Positions 20,322 to 31,700 of a stretch of 64,000 nt of DNA are shown here, piece by piece. Position 1 is the first letter of the stretch, and every line of letters starts with the position of its first letter. Made by a program: the position numbers and the translations under genes. Under the pieces are notes generated by a model that saw only the letters and a list, made by a program, of their open reading frames with translations, was not told the DNA's origin and searched no databases. The DNA comes from Caenorhabditis remanei (Eukaryota > Nematoda > Chromadorea > Rhabditida > Rhabditidae): NCBI RefSeq assembly GCF_010183535.1, contig NC_071330.1, forward strand, positions 14,675,717 to 14,739,716, given 5' to 3'.

Positions 20322-20576
20322 CGAGTTGAGCGGAAAGCGGGATGAAAAAATTGCCAAAAAGTGGGTTTATTTTGTTGTAAAAAGATTTTAAAAATGGTTA
20401 AAGCTGTATTAAATTTCTTTTTTGGTAAAAATTGTTAGTTTTGCTGCAAAAAACTCAAAAAATATCAGTAAATTCGAGTAGGCAAACAAATTTTTCAAGC
20501 GGATTTCATTCTAGGCGGAAGGCGGAAAAAAATATTGAAACGGCGGAGGCAGAAGGCGGAATTCCGCTCAACTCTG
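20322..20576. mobile_element. Short hAT-like element, second copy of the CAGAGTTG family
   Basis: The ends are CGAGTTGAGCGGAA and TTCCGCTCAACTCTG. They are flanked by identical direct repeats ATATGGTCC (20313-20321 and 20577-20585); 8 or 9 bp can be counted because one base is ambiguous. The interior is 255 bp and ends in GGCGGA-type repeats related to the CGGAAGT satellite of the 1347-2137 copy. No coding capacity. Confidence 0.75.
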
Positions 20577-21989
20577 ATATGGTCCTTAACAATTTCCTTC
20601 AATTTTCTTCCATTTTTCATCAATTTCATTCATTTTTCGCTAATCCCCAAATTTGTTCGATTTTCTCGACTCCAATTCCTCTGGTTCTCACCGCAAGCGT
20701 ACCTTGAAATGCTGCGTATCTTTTCTCTTACCTCTGTCTCCATTCCATTTCTCCTTTATCACCACACACCGCTCGAAATTCAAACGGCTGCCCTTTTCCT
20801 TCTCTTTCCTCCTCTTCCGCCGTTGACATATGCACTAGGGGAAACCCTTTTTTGGGCCGCCCATATCGCGGAGTGGGGTTCTTATTTTATGGATTATCCT
20901 GGAGTTTTTGATAGTTCCTTCAGCTCCAAAAAATGGTTTTCCTCAAAGTCTATAACTTTTCGAGTTTCCAGCAATTCGGGTCGTTTTTAGTGTTAAAATA
21001 CGGAGAATTTTCACGAATTTCTAGTAAGAAATACGTGTAGACACTTTGATCAACAAAATTTACTCAAAAAATTCGAAATTTGAAGTAAAAAACATTTTCA
21101 AGCCTAAAAAACCAACTTTTCCGTGCTTAGACTGTTCAAGCTCCGCTTCATCTCGTTATCTTCATAATTTCAGCTCTGTGACACTAGTTAATACGTGGAA
21201 AATCTCTAATTATTATTGTAATTACGTCAAAAGTTGATTTTAGTGGTGCTTACGTGCTGAAAACTTTATTTCCCCGCTATTTTTCATTCCAATTTGAAAA
21301 TTTGATGTCTTGTGAGCCTTGAGGCACTCAAAATGCTATTTTTACAGAATTATTACTCTGAAATTCCGTATTCAAGTTCAAAATCTCTAATTATTATTGT
21401 AATCGCGTCAAAATTAGATTCTGGCGATGCTTATCTCGTCTAAATGCTCAAAACCTCGTTTTCAGACGATTTCAGCTCAAAAACTCAAATTTTCATCATT
21501 TTCTTACTGTAATTGCGTTGATATTTGATACTGGCGCTGCTCATCTAGATGTTGAAAATATCATTTGCCGGCTGGGGTTTCTTGTTATTTTTTGCGATTT
21601 TCAGTGGGTTTTCAGCAATTCTAAAGCATTTTGAAATGATTTTTTCGAATTTTATTCGGTTTGAGTCAGTTATCACTGTAAAAAATCATCCTTCATATTT
21701 TCATTCATTTTCGTTATTCCTGATCGATTTCAACTGAAATTTCTACTATTTTATTGATTTTCATTCATATTCAGCTATATTCAGCTAGTATTCCCTGTTT
21801 CTGATCTATTCTTTACCTATTATTATTTCATATTCCATGTTGCTCCCTGTCATCTCTGAATTCTGAATCTCGTCTTCTTATTGCCCTTCTTATGTCCACG
21901 TAGCATTCTCCCTTCATTTTCTTTTTTCCTCTCTCCTTACCTGCGTCTCTTTTTCTCTTCTTGCTTATTTACTCTTCTTAATATTGTTG

Positions 21990-24900
21990 TCTCGCTACCC
22001 TCAGAAACTGCTGGCGCACCTTTGACGCGTTCTGGTTAATCTCGTCTTACTGTATCTTAAGCTACAGTACTCTTCCCATTTTTCAACTTTTTAATTTGGC
22101 TGGGGCGTCGTTGCCGCGTTTTTGTCATAATTCTTGTAATAACGTCTGGCGCACCTTGAGCGCGTTTTCATCTGTTTTTGTCTTACCTTTATTACTGCTT
22201 CTTCAATTTTTCTGATTCTTAAAATTGGGGCGCCTTGGACGCGTTCTCGTTTTTCTGGTTATCCTTGTTTTACTGTATATATTACAGTCTTGAAGCTACA
22301 GTACCCCTACCCATTTTCCCAAATTTTTGTTTCTGTCTGGGGCGTCGTTGGCGCGCTCTCAAATTTCGATTTTTTCGAATTTCTACGTATGCTGGCGCGC
22401 CTTTGGCGCGTTTCCATCTTTACCTGTCTTACTATATCTTTTGCAGTTTTGACAGCTACAGTACCTCATTTCCATGTTTCCAAATTTCTACGTATGCTGG
22501 CGCGTCACATTTTCTTGTTACTCGTTTTTCTTGTCTTACTGTATCTCATGTTACAGTATCCCTTTGTCTCCTGATTCTTATAAATGGCTGGGGTGTCATG
22601 GGCGCGTTCGTATTCGTCGTTGTCTTATACTGAACCGAAATCTGGGATTTTTGTAAATTTGCAGTGGATTTTCATAGATTTTCCATTGGTTTTCATGGTT
22701 TTTAGTCTCAAAATGTTGATTTTTATCAATGTTCTGCTATTTCCTGTTATATTCATTCATAATAAGCCATTTCTAATGAATTTAACCTAAATTTTCTACT
22801 ATTTCCAGCCTTTTTCTCATTCCTCATTGGATTTCCATGGATTTTCAAATTATTTTCATTTTAGTATTATCGCTTCCTATTTAATTCCTAGTTTCCCTGT
22901 TTTTCCTTATTCTTGTGAATGGTTGGTGCACCTTTAGCGCGTTTCTGACTTCCTGTCTTACTGCATGATTGGCTACAGTATCCTGGGGTTCCTTTAGCTC
23001 GTTCTTTTAAAGTGATATTCAGTAGACTTTTGGCTAGTTTTTGACTTCTTTTTGATTGTTTTGTTGATTTTCAGACATTTTTTCTCCTATCACCGATCTG
23101 TTATCATTTTAAGTGTATTCAATCATCCTGAGCTAAACAATCCTCGTCTTTTGCCATTTTTTTACTAGATTCTCGCCGATTTTCAGTTTTTTTTCATCTA
23201 CTTTTATTCATTCTAAGCTATTTCTGGTTAACTTCTACTGCAATTCCTGATATTTCTACTATTTTCAGACTGTTTTGCAGACCATTTCTAATCAATTCTT
23301 CCGAAATTTTACCTATTTTCAACATTTTTGTTATTTCTTCTGGGACTTTCATCGATTCATAGTTTTCAACCCTTACTGGTATTCCACACCTCTCTGAATT
23401 ATTCTGTTTCCCACGTTTTCCTGTCATTTTCACCATTATTAGGCCCCGCTGACAACTTTAATGGCGCGATTGAGCTAGTGCGCTCCATTGATAAACGCGA
23501 CGCGACCGCAGCGCTTCCCAAAAGTTCGCAGTTGTCTGGATTTAACTTTTCCAACTTACTTTTTTCTCAAAATTACAAAATTTTTTTTAAAAAACTCAGA
23601 TTTTTTCGTTCATTTATATTCAGCTAGTTTATTGCCTGTTTTTTATTAGTTAATTAATTATTTACATACTTGTCAAGGGCCGGGCCGGGCCGGGCCGGGC
23701 TTTTTTTTCAAAACGTCAGGCCCGGCCCGGCCCGGGCCGAAGCTTTTCAGGCCCAGCCCGGCCCGTCAGGCCCGTCTTTTTGGAGGGAATTTTTTTTTTC
23801 AATTTTTTTTTCAAATTTGATTAAAGGTGTACTAAGATGAACTCAGACTTTTCTCATAGAATAATATGAGTGTCTTTTTGTCAATTTTTCCGCATGAAAA
23901 ATTGAAAATTGAAAAAAATTGAAATTTTTTCTCAAAAATCCCATATAGCCGGGCCGGGCTTTTTACGGGCCGGGCCGGGCCGGGCCGGCGGGCCGGCCCG
24001 TCATTTGACAAGTATGATTATTTATTCAATTTTTCTTTCTAAATTCTGTTTTATCTCAATCTTCCCAATCTTATAATCCCTAAATCTATAATATTCAATA
24101 TTATCTTGTATTTATGCATGTAAATGCATGTTTATATGCATATGTGCATATACATATACACCCGTCCCCCTCTCTCTCTTCTTTTTGCCCTTCTTATGTT
24201 CACGTAGGCATTCATTTTTTCTTTCTTTTGCTCATTTTTCCTTTTCTTCTCTCCTTACCTGCGTCTCTCTGTCTCTTCTTGCTTATTTACTATTCTAAAT
24301 GTTGTTGTTTCGCTGCACTCGGAGTAGCTGCTGGCGCACCTTTAACGCGTTCTTGTCATCCTTGTCTCACAGTATCTTAGGCTACAGTACTCCTCCCATT
24401 TTTCAAATTCTTGTGTTTAAAAACTTAAAAAATCATATAAAACTGGAAAAAATGCTCGAAAATTGGGAAAAACTGAAATTTTCAAGAAAAAGAGAATCTG
24501 GGGCGCCTTAGGCGCGTTTTAGTTCTTTTGTCTTTATGGCTTGGCTGGCGCGCCTTTGACGCGTTCTAGTTTTTTGTTTTGTTATACTGTATCTTAGGCT
24601 ACAGTACGCCTTTCTCCCAATCTTCCAATTTTTTGGATCGCTGGGGCGTCGTTGCCGCGTTTTCATATTTTCTTGTTTTACTGTACTTATTTCAGCTACC
24701 GTACCCCCATTCTTCCCATTTCTCACATAGATGTCTGGCGCACCTTTGGCGCGTTCTTGTTAGCCTTGTCTTACTGTATCTTAGGCTACAGTATCCTCAT
24801 TTTTCCGAATATGTTTCATATGGCTGGGGCGCCTTGAACGCGTTTTCATCTTTTCTAGTCTCTATGGCTTTGCTGGTGCGCCGTAGGCGCGTTATTCTCT

Positions 24901-25735
24901 TTCTTGTCTCACAGAATCTTATGCTACAGTACCCCAATTTCTCTAATTTTTTTTCATATTGTTCTCATTGTCTTAATGTCTGGCGCATCTTGAGCGCGTT
25001 TTCATCTTTTCCTGTCTTACTGTACTTGTTTCAGCTACAGTACCTCCATTCTTCCCATTTCTCACATATTTTTATCGGTTTTCTATACCTTTCCATTCAT
25101 TTTTTGACATTTTTTGTCATAAATTCAGCAGATTTCTTTTGTACTCAACATAATTCTGCCGCATTCTACATGATTTTGATCAATTCTGAGCGATTTTTCG
25201 AATTTTTTGACGAAATTTCAGCCAATTCCATTAAATTTCGAACAAATTTTACCCGGTTTTTGTCTAATGTTCTCTAATTTTTCCGTTCTTGATATGCTTG
25301 TCTTACTGTATCTTTGAGCTACAGTACCCCTCCCATTTTTCAAATGCTTGTGTTTGGCTGGTGCTCCTTTGGCGCGTTCTCATTTTTTTTGTTTTACTGT
25401 ATCTTTTGCAGTTTTGACAGCTACAGTACCCCCGACAGCCCCACCCAATTTTTACTAATCCTTGTGTTTGTCTGGGGCGCCTAGGACGCGTTTTCATTTT
25501 TTGTCTTACCGCAACTCCTTTTCTTTCTTATTCCTAGAAGTGCCTGGGGCGCCTTGAGCGCGTTATGTTTTTTGTGTCTGGCGCACCTTTGACGCGTTCT
25601 TGTTAGCCTTGTCATACTGTCTCTTATGCTACATTTACCCAAATTCTTGTCTGGCGCATCTTGAGCGCGTTCTCATTCTCCTCATCTTAAGTTTCTCACA
25701 GTTACAGTATGCTACAGTAATCCAAATTTCATTTT
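21990..25735 (+). repeat. Array of GGCGC(G/A)CC...GCGCGTT and CTACAGTA units
   Basis: More than twenty irregular units read CTGG(C/G)GC(G/A)(C/T)C TTTG(A/G)CGCGTT, then CTTGTCTTACTGTATCTT, AGCTACAGTACCCC and CCCATTTTTC. The GC-rich part often contains an AscI-like GGCGCGCC. The array ends directly before the acceptor and ATG of the first plus-strand F-box gene. Further copies lie inside that gene's intron (28095-28340 and 28575-28945). Frames of 60-230 codons across the array are repeat-derived. Confidence 0.8.
23665..24016. mobile_element. hAT-like element, TIR CATACTTGTCAA, GGCCGG-rich
   Basis: Termini CATACTTGTCAAGGGCCGGG and CCCGTCATTTGACAAGTATG are inverted copies. They are flanked by perfect 8-bp target duplications ATTATTTA (23657-23664 and 24017-24024). 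The interior has GGGCCGGGCC runs on both sides of an AT-rich centre. It is non-autonomous. The same left end occurs at 54252 inside the Helitron and, as CATACTTGCAA, at 8072. Confidence 0.85.
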
Positions 25736-25743
25736 TTGCAGAC

Positions 25744-28700
25744 ATGCCGCCAACTTCCAGCTGTCTCAACGAGGATTACCTCGAAGGGTACCTGTACTGT
25801 CTGCACAGTCAAGGAGTCGTCGTGACAGACGCCCATGCTCAACTCCTCGCCTTCACCCGTACCGAAATTTTCGATTTGCTCAAAGTGCTCACACTATTTC
25901 GATCCATCCAGAAGGGACGGTATAAGATGAGACACGTCGAGAAGTTGGTACTGGCTGAGGGCCCGACGGTGTCTGAAAATGCGTTGATGGAAACAATCGC
26001 CCTGCAGACGGTGGACGATTTTACGAGTTATGAGAAGATCTATGAGGATGTGGCGACTTGTTTCAATTGGCAGCACATTTTTGATCGACAAGATGTCGAT
26101 GGACACTTGTCGAGAGCGGAGAATAGGGAGTATCAGTTGGAGGAGGTGGAGAGGTGGGTGACAATAAAAATTTGCAAAGAAAAATCGCTTAAAATCGGCG
26201 GAAAATCGTTTAAAAGCGGTTAAAAATCTTTGAAATCAGCTGAAAAACAAAAAAATCAGCTTAAAATCGCTTAAAAACCGCTCAAAATTTGATCTAAATC
26301 GGTGCAAAATTGCATAAAATGGCGATCTCTGTTTGTCCGGATGTGTACTGATCTTTACGGACATCCGGACACACAGAGTTTGTGACAGACAGACATCTGG
26401 ACTTCCCGATATACGGATTGACATGAGTAGCGGACATCTGGATACACAGACAGACAGAAATTCGGATTTTTGGTTTAAAAGGCTGAAAATGAGCACACAT
26501 ACATCTGGACAGATTGAAAATCTTGATTTTTTGCAGATTGTTTCAAAATTTTCAAAATATTGTTGAATTTCAAAGCGAAAATTCATAAAAATTGGCAAAA
26601 ACACGAGAAAATGACTTCTGGACATCCGGACACACATAATTTGTGACAGATAGACATCTGGACATACAAATGCACAGACAGACGTGTCCGGATGTCCAAA
26701 AACCAAAAAAATTAACATAAAACGGGACATCCGGACACTATGGACACACAGACAGACATTTTTGAGGTTTTGGATGTCCGAATGTTGGTCTGTGTATCCG
26801 AATGTCCTCAGATTCGATTTTTGACTGTAAATTAATGCTTTGGGATCATTTCAAGTGATTTTCATAAATTTTTGATAATTTTCTGGTTATTTTCAGCCAT
26901 TAAAACTCAAAATTTTACTTAAAAAGGCTGAAAATGCTTGAAAAAATTGTGAAAAATCGTGAAAAATTGCAAAAAATGAGTCAAAATCATGAAATTTCAG
27001 TCAGTAATAGAATCTGAGGACATCCGGACACACAGACAAACGTCAGGACATCCAAAAATTCAAAAATGTCTGTCTGTGTGTTTTTAAGAGTGTCCGGATG
27101 TCCGTTTCACTCATTTTATGTCTGTCTGTCAAAGTTTGTGTTTTTCCGGATGTCCAGAAGTCCTTTTTTGAGAATTTTTAGAAAATCTGTAAAAAATTGA
27201 ATAAAATTGAAAAAAAAGCTATTTTTCTCTCTGTGCGGATGCATGTGTGTCCGGATGTCCAACTACTAGTAATGTCTGTCTGTGCGTCTGTCCAAATGTC
27301 CGGATGTCCGCAAGAACTCATTTTCAGCAATTTTCAGCCATTTTAACTAAAAAATCCAAATTTCGGTCTGTCTGTGTATCCAGATGTCCGCCACTTATGT
27401 CAATCTGTATATCCGGAAGTCCCGATGTCTGTCTGTCACAAATTATGTGTGTCCGGATGTCCAGACATCCGGAGAGACAGATCGCCGGATTTCGTGCGAT
27501 TTTTGAGCGATTTAAAGCGATTTTTCGCCGATTTTCAGCGATTTTCAGCGAATTTTTTGCAATTTTCACTTACAGTACCCCTACAGTACCCAGTTTTCAG
27601 AGACTACAACCCTCAGGCTCTCCGCGGCTTCCTTATTTGCCTAAAATCACAAGATATCTCTGCCAAAGAAGCGTTCGATCAGTTGAATAAAGCGGCGCCG
27701 GAGCAACAGATTTTCGAGTTGAAAGATATCAAAAAACTATTCGAACGAGTGGATCGAGGAGAGTTTTTTGAGAGAAAGTGAGTTTTGAATTTTCAAAATT
27801 TTTCGAAAATTTGGAAATTTTTGAGTTTTCAGCGATTTGGATAGGTTTTTTAGAGTTAAAATGTGCAGAATTTTTAAAATTTTTAGTTTAAAATTGAAAT
27901 TTCACACAAAAAACTTGCAGATGGCCCCGGGGGACATGGTTGGACAAGCTGCCCGATGTGGTCAACTCGCGAATTGTGCAAAAGTTGGATTTGATGTCTA
28001 GGTGCGTGATTTTTGGCAGCAATTTTGAAAAAAATGAGAAAAAATCGACAAAAAATGTCAAAAAATGAGAAAAAATGATAGAAAACGGATGGAAATATGT
28101 CGGAAATGCTAAAACGCGCCAACGACGCCCCACCCTTCAGAATTTGGGAAAATGGGGGTACTGTAGCATAGGATACAGTAAGACAAGAGTTTAAAAAAAA
28201 GGAACAATGGAGGAAATTAGAAATAGATAAAAATCGGTTGAAATTAAGTTTTTTTTCAAAAAAAATTGAAAAATCGTTAAAAAAATAAGTCAAAACTGCT
28301 CAAATACAAGAATGCGCCTAAGGCGCCCCAGCCAATAACTGGAAATGTGATTAAATTTAGAAAAATAGAGTAAAAAACGTCAAAATCATTAGTAAACCCT
28401 TTTGAAGACACTCCGGCAGTGTCAATTTTGGAAAAATTCTTTTTTTTTTTAATTATTTGTCTAAAATGTCAAAAACAGGTCAAAAATATGTGAACGTTGT
28501 CTGGAAAACTTAAAAATCATATAAAACTAAAAAAAAATGATCGAAAATTGGAAAAAACTTAAGTTTTCAAGAAATAAGAGAATCTGGCGCGCCTTAGGCG
28601 CGTTTTCGTCTTCTTGTCTCAATGGCTGGCGCACCTTTGCCGCGTTTTGATATTTTCCTGTCTTACTGTATCTTTTGCAGTTTTGAAGCAAGCTACAGTA

Positions 28701-31700
28701 CCCCTTCCCCCATTTTTGCAAATTTTTTTTGTATGGCTTGGGCGTCGTTGGCGCGTTCTTGTTATCCTTGTCTTACTGTACTTATTTCAGCTAGAGTACC
28801 CCCCATTTTTCTTATTTCTCACATAGATGGCTGGCGCACCTTAGACGCGTTTTTAACTTAAGGTACTTCCTGCAGCTATACTTGCAGCTATACACCACTA
28901 ACTCTTAGAAGTGTCTGGGGCGCCTGAGACGCGTTTTTATTGTAAAAATTCAAGAATTTCCAGACGCGCTTTAAAACAAACGTGCAAACGATTCAACGAA
29001 TTTGTGGATCGAGAGAAATGTGTGATCGACAGTCTCGTCATCACCCAAACCCAAGATTCCGTTGAAATTTCCACCTATCCGAGAGATATTTTCTACAAAA
29101 AATTTGTGCAAACCGAAAAAGGATACGCGTACGAGGATACGGAGCGAATGGTGTACAATGATGGGAGAATTGTGTTGAAGGAGAAGGTGAAGGGCAATTT
29201 GAAATGTATATTTGGGATACCCAACCTTCGTATCAATAATTTATACATTTTGGATCCGCGATACTGTAATTTTGATGTCTACCGTAACCTGGCTGTGGAG
29301 AATTTATACCTTCGGAAAGTGAACTTGGTTAGAATCCATTCGATTCTAGAGGCACTCACCCCGGGAGTCCTTAAGAAGGTTGTGTACCTCCCTGCGGACT
29401 ACTTGCTCACAGAAACCGTCTATGATATGGATCAGTGGCGACTGGCGGACAGTTTTGTGACGTATCGGACGAGGAAGGAGGGCGTGGTCGAGCGATTGGG
29501 ACACTTTTGTTTTGGCAAGATTGAGATGACCAATGCCATCGATTTACACACGGTTTTAAAGTTGAGACAGGTGAGAATTCGAAAATTTTTGAAATTTTTT
29601 TTCCAAAAAATTGTTTCGAAAAATTTTTCACTTGGGCGTGTTCCCCGTGTTTTTCGCTTTCTAGGAAACTAAAAATCATGCCGAACGGACGTTTTTACGT
29701 GGAGTTACGCGCAGTTACCAGTGGTGGCGAGAGAGTGAGAGAGCGCAGACGACGAGAAACTCTCGTTGTCTGCGCTCTCTCGCTCTCTCGTCACTTCTCG
29801 TTATTCATCACTGTTTTGACCTAGAAACTTGATTTTTTTTGGTTTAGATCAGAATTTTCTGAAAAACACGATGAAGATATTTTTAATTCTGAAAGATGTG
29901 ATCTTCATCTGCAAAACAACGGAACAAAATGCTGACAATGAAATTTTCAGCTCAAAAATTTAGTTTTTGACTATTTTTGATTAAAAAGTCGACTTTCCCG
30001 GGTGAAAATTGGAATATTTCAGTCTAAAATCAAGGTTTTCTAATCAGAAAGCAATCTTCCGGATCTCAATATCAATTTCTGATTAAAACTCCATATTTTG
30101 AGGCATAAAAAGAGTTTCCAGAGAGAAAAATCTTCAAAAACCATCATTTTTGAGATGAAAAGTATTATTTTCTGTCTGAAAATCAATTTTTTGGGTCTCA
30201 AACCTCTAAAAATCAATTTCCGGCTGAAAAATTCAATTGTTTGATCTGAAAATCCACTTTCGTTATTTTTCGCATATTTTTTGTCCGATGTCCGATTACT
30301 GTAGCCCCTGATCGCTGTATCATTGTTTTTTTTTTCGAAAAAGGCATACTGTAGCTTTTTGCATAAGTACTGTAATGGATTACTGTAACTTGAATCTCTC
30401 CGCGATTCCTTACTGTGGGCAGGGTTAATTACCAAAAACCAATTAAATTCTCAAATTTTCAGCGATTCCTGCAAAACCCTCACTTCCGTGAGTTCAAAAT
30501 CACAATTCCCCCACTGGGTGGTCAAAAATTCGCCGTCTTCAACATGAATCTCGGCGTCTACGACACACGACGCACCGATCCATGGGCTCACTTCCACTAT
30601 CCGGCTCCCAATCAACACAAGCGGGTCTCCATTCGAATTTTTGACGAATTGATATGGTTTAAGGGACCGGAATACATCGAAGGAGAGAGTGACCGGGTGG
30701 AAAAGGTGCCGAAAGTTCAGAGAGTCTATTCGATGAATGGATTGGAGTACCGGGACCGGGCACAGTATCTAGCGAACAAATTGTGTCATCACACAGCTCA
30801 TGTCGAGTATGAGGGGTATATCGGTTTCCGGGATGTGCACAGATTGGTGGAGGTGAGTGGGGTACAAATTTCTAAATTTAACAAAAAATTATAATTTTTA
30901 CATGACCGTATTCCTCGCGTTTTCCGCTTTTCAGCAAACTAAAAATCATGCCAAACGGACGTCTTCACGCGGAGTTACGCGCAGTTACGAGGGGCAGCGA
31001 GAGAGTGAGAGAGCGCAGACAACGAGACACTCTCGTCGTCTGCGCTCTCTCGTTCTCTCGCCACTCCTCGTAACTTCTCATCGTTTTGACCTAGAAACTT
31101 GATTCTTTTTTGGTTTAGATCAGAATTTTACGAGGAACACAATTCCGTGATTAAATTTTTAGAACAATTTTCAAAAAAACATGTTTTTGATCAAAAAAAA
31201 TTTTGATTTTTACATGACCGTGTTCCCCGTGTTTTCCGCTTTCTAGCAAACTAAAAATCATGCCGAACGGATGCCTCTACGGGGAGTTACGCGTAGCTAT
31301 GAAAGGAGGCGAGAGAGTGAGAGAGCGCAGACGACGAGACACCCTCGTCGTCTGCGCTCTCTCGCTCTCTCGCCACTCCTCGTAACTAAACACCGTTTTG
31401 ATTTAGAAACTTGATTCTTTTTTTGGTCTAGATCAGAATTTTACGAGGAACATGATTCTGGAATTATATTTTTAGAACGATTTTCAAAAAAAAAACATTT
31501 TTTTGCAAAAACGTGTTTTTCTCAATTATCTTTCGAAAAAAACCTTTAAAGCCTGCAAAACAATGAATATTTTTCCCAAAAATAAAAATAATGGAATTTC
31601 TAGCTCAAAATTGTGTGAAAAATCGACTCGAACTGAAAATTGGAATTTTTCAGCCATAAAACGAGTTTTTTTGCCTAAAATCAATTTCTGATTCCATGTT

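Larger units (their letters stand above)
16460..21980. other. Gene-free, pyrimidine-skewed DNA
   Basis: For several kilobases the plus strand is dominated by TTTTCA, TTTTCTGTCATTTTC and similar T-rich phrases with few purine runs. Parts look like a very degenerate repeat (for example 19360-20290, where CATGATTTTCTGTCATTTTC and GATTATCAATTGATTCC recur). A motif TGCGCTCCA(C/T)TGATAAACGCG occurs at about 19136 and again at 23477. No exon with family similarity was found. Confidence 0.5.

Noticed and set aside
22235..25277. Several frames of 60-230 codons that look membrane-like
   Set aside because: All lie in the GGCGCGCC/CTACAGTA repeat array; hydrophobicity comes from T-rich spacers.
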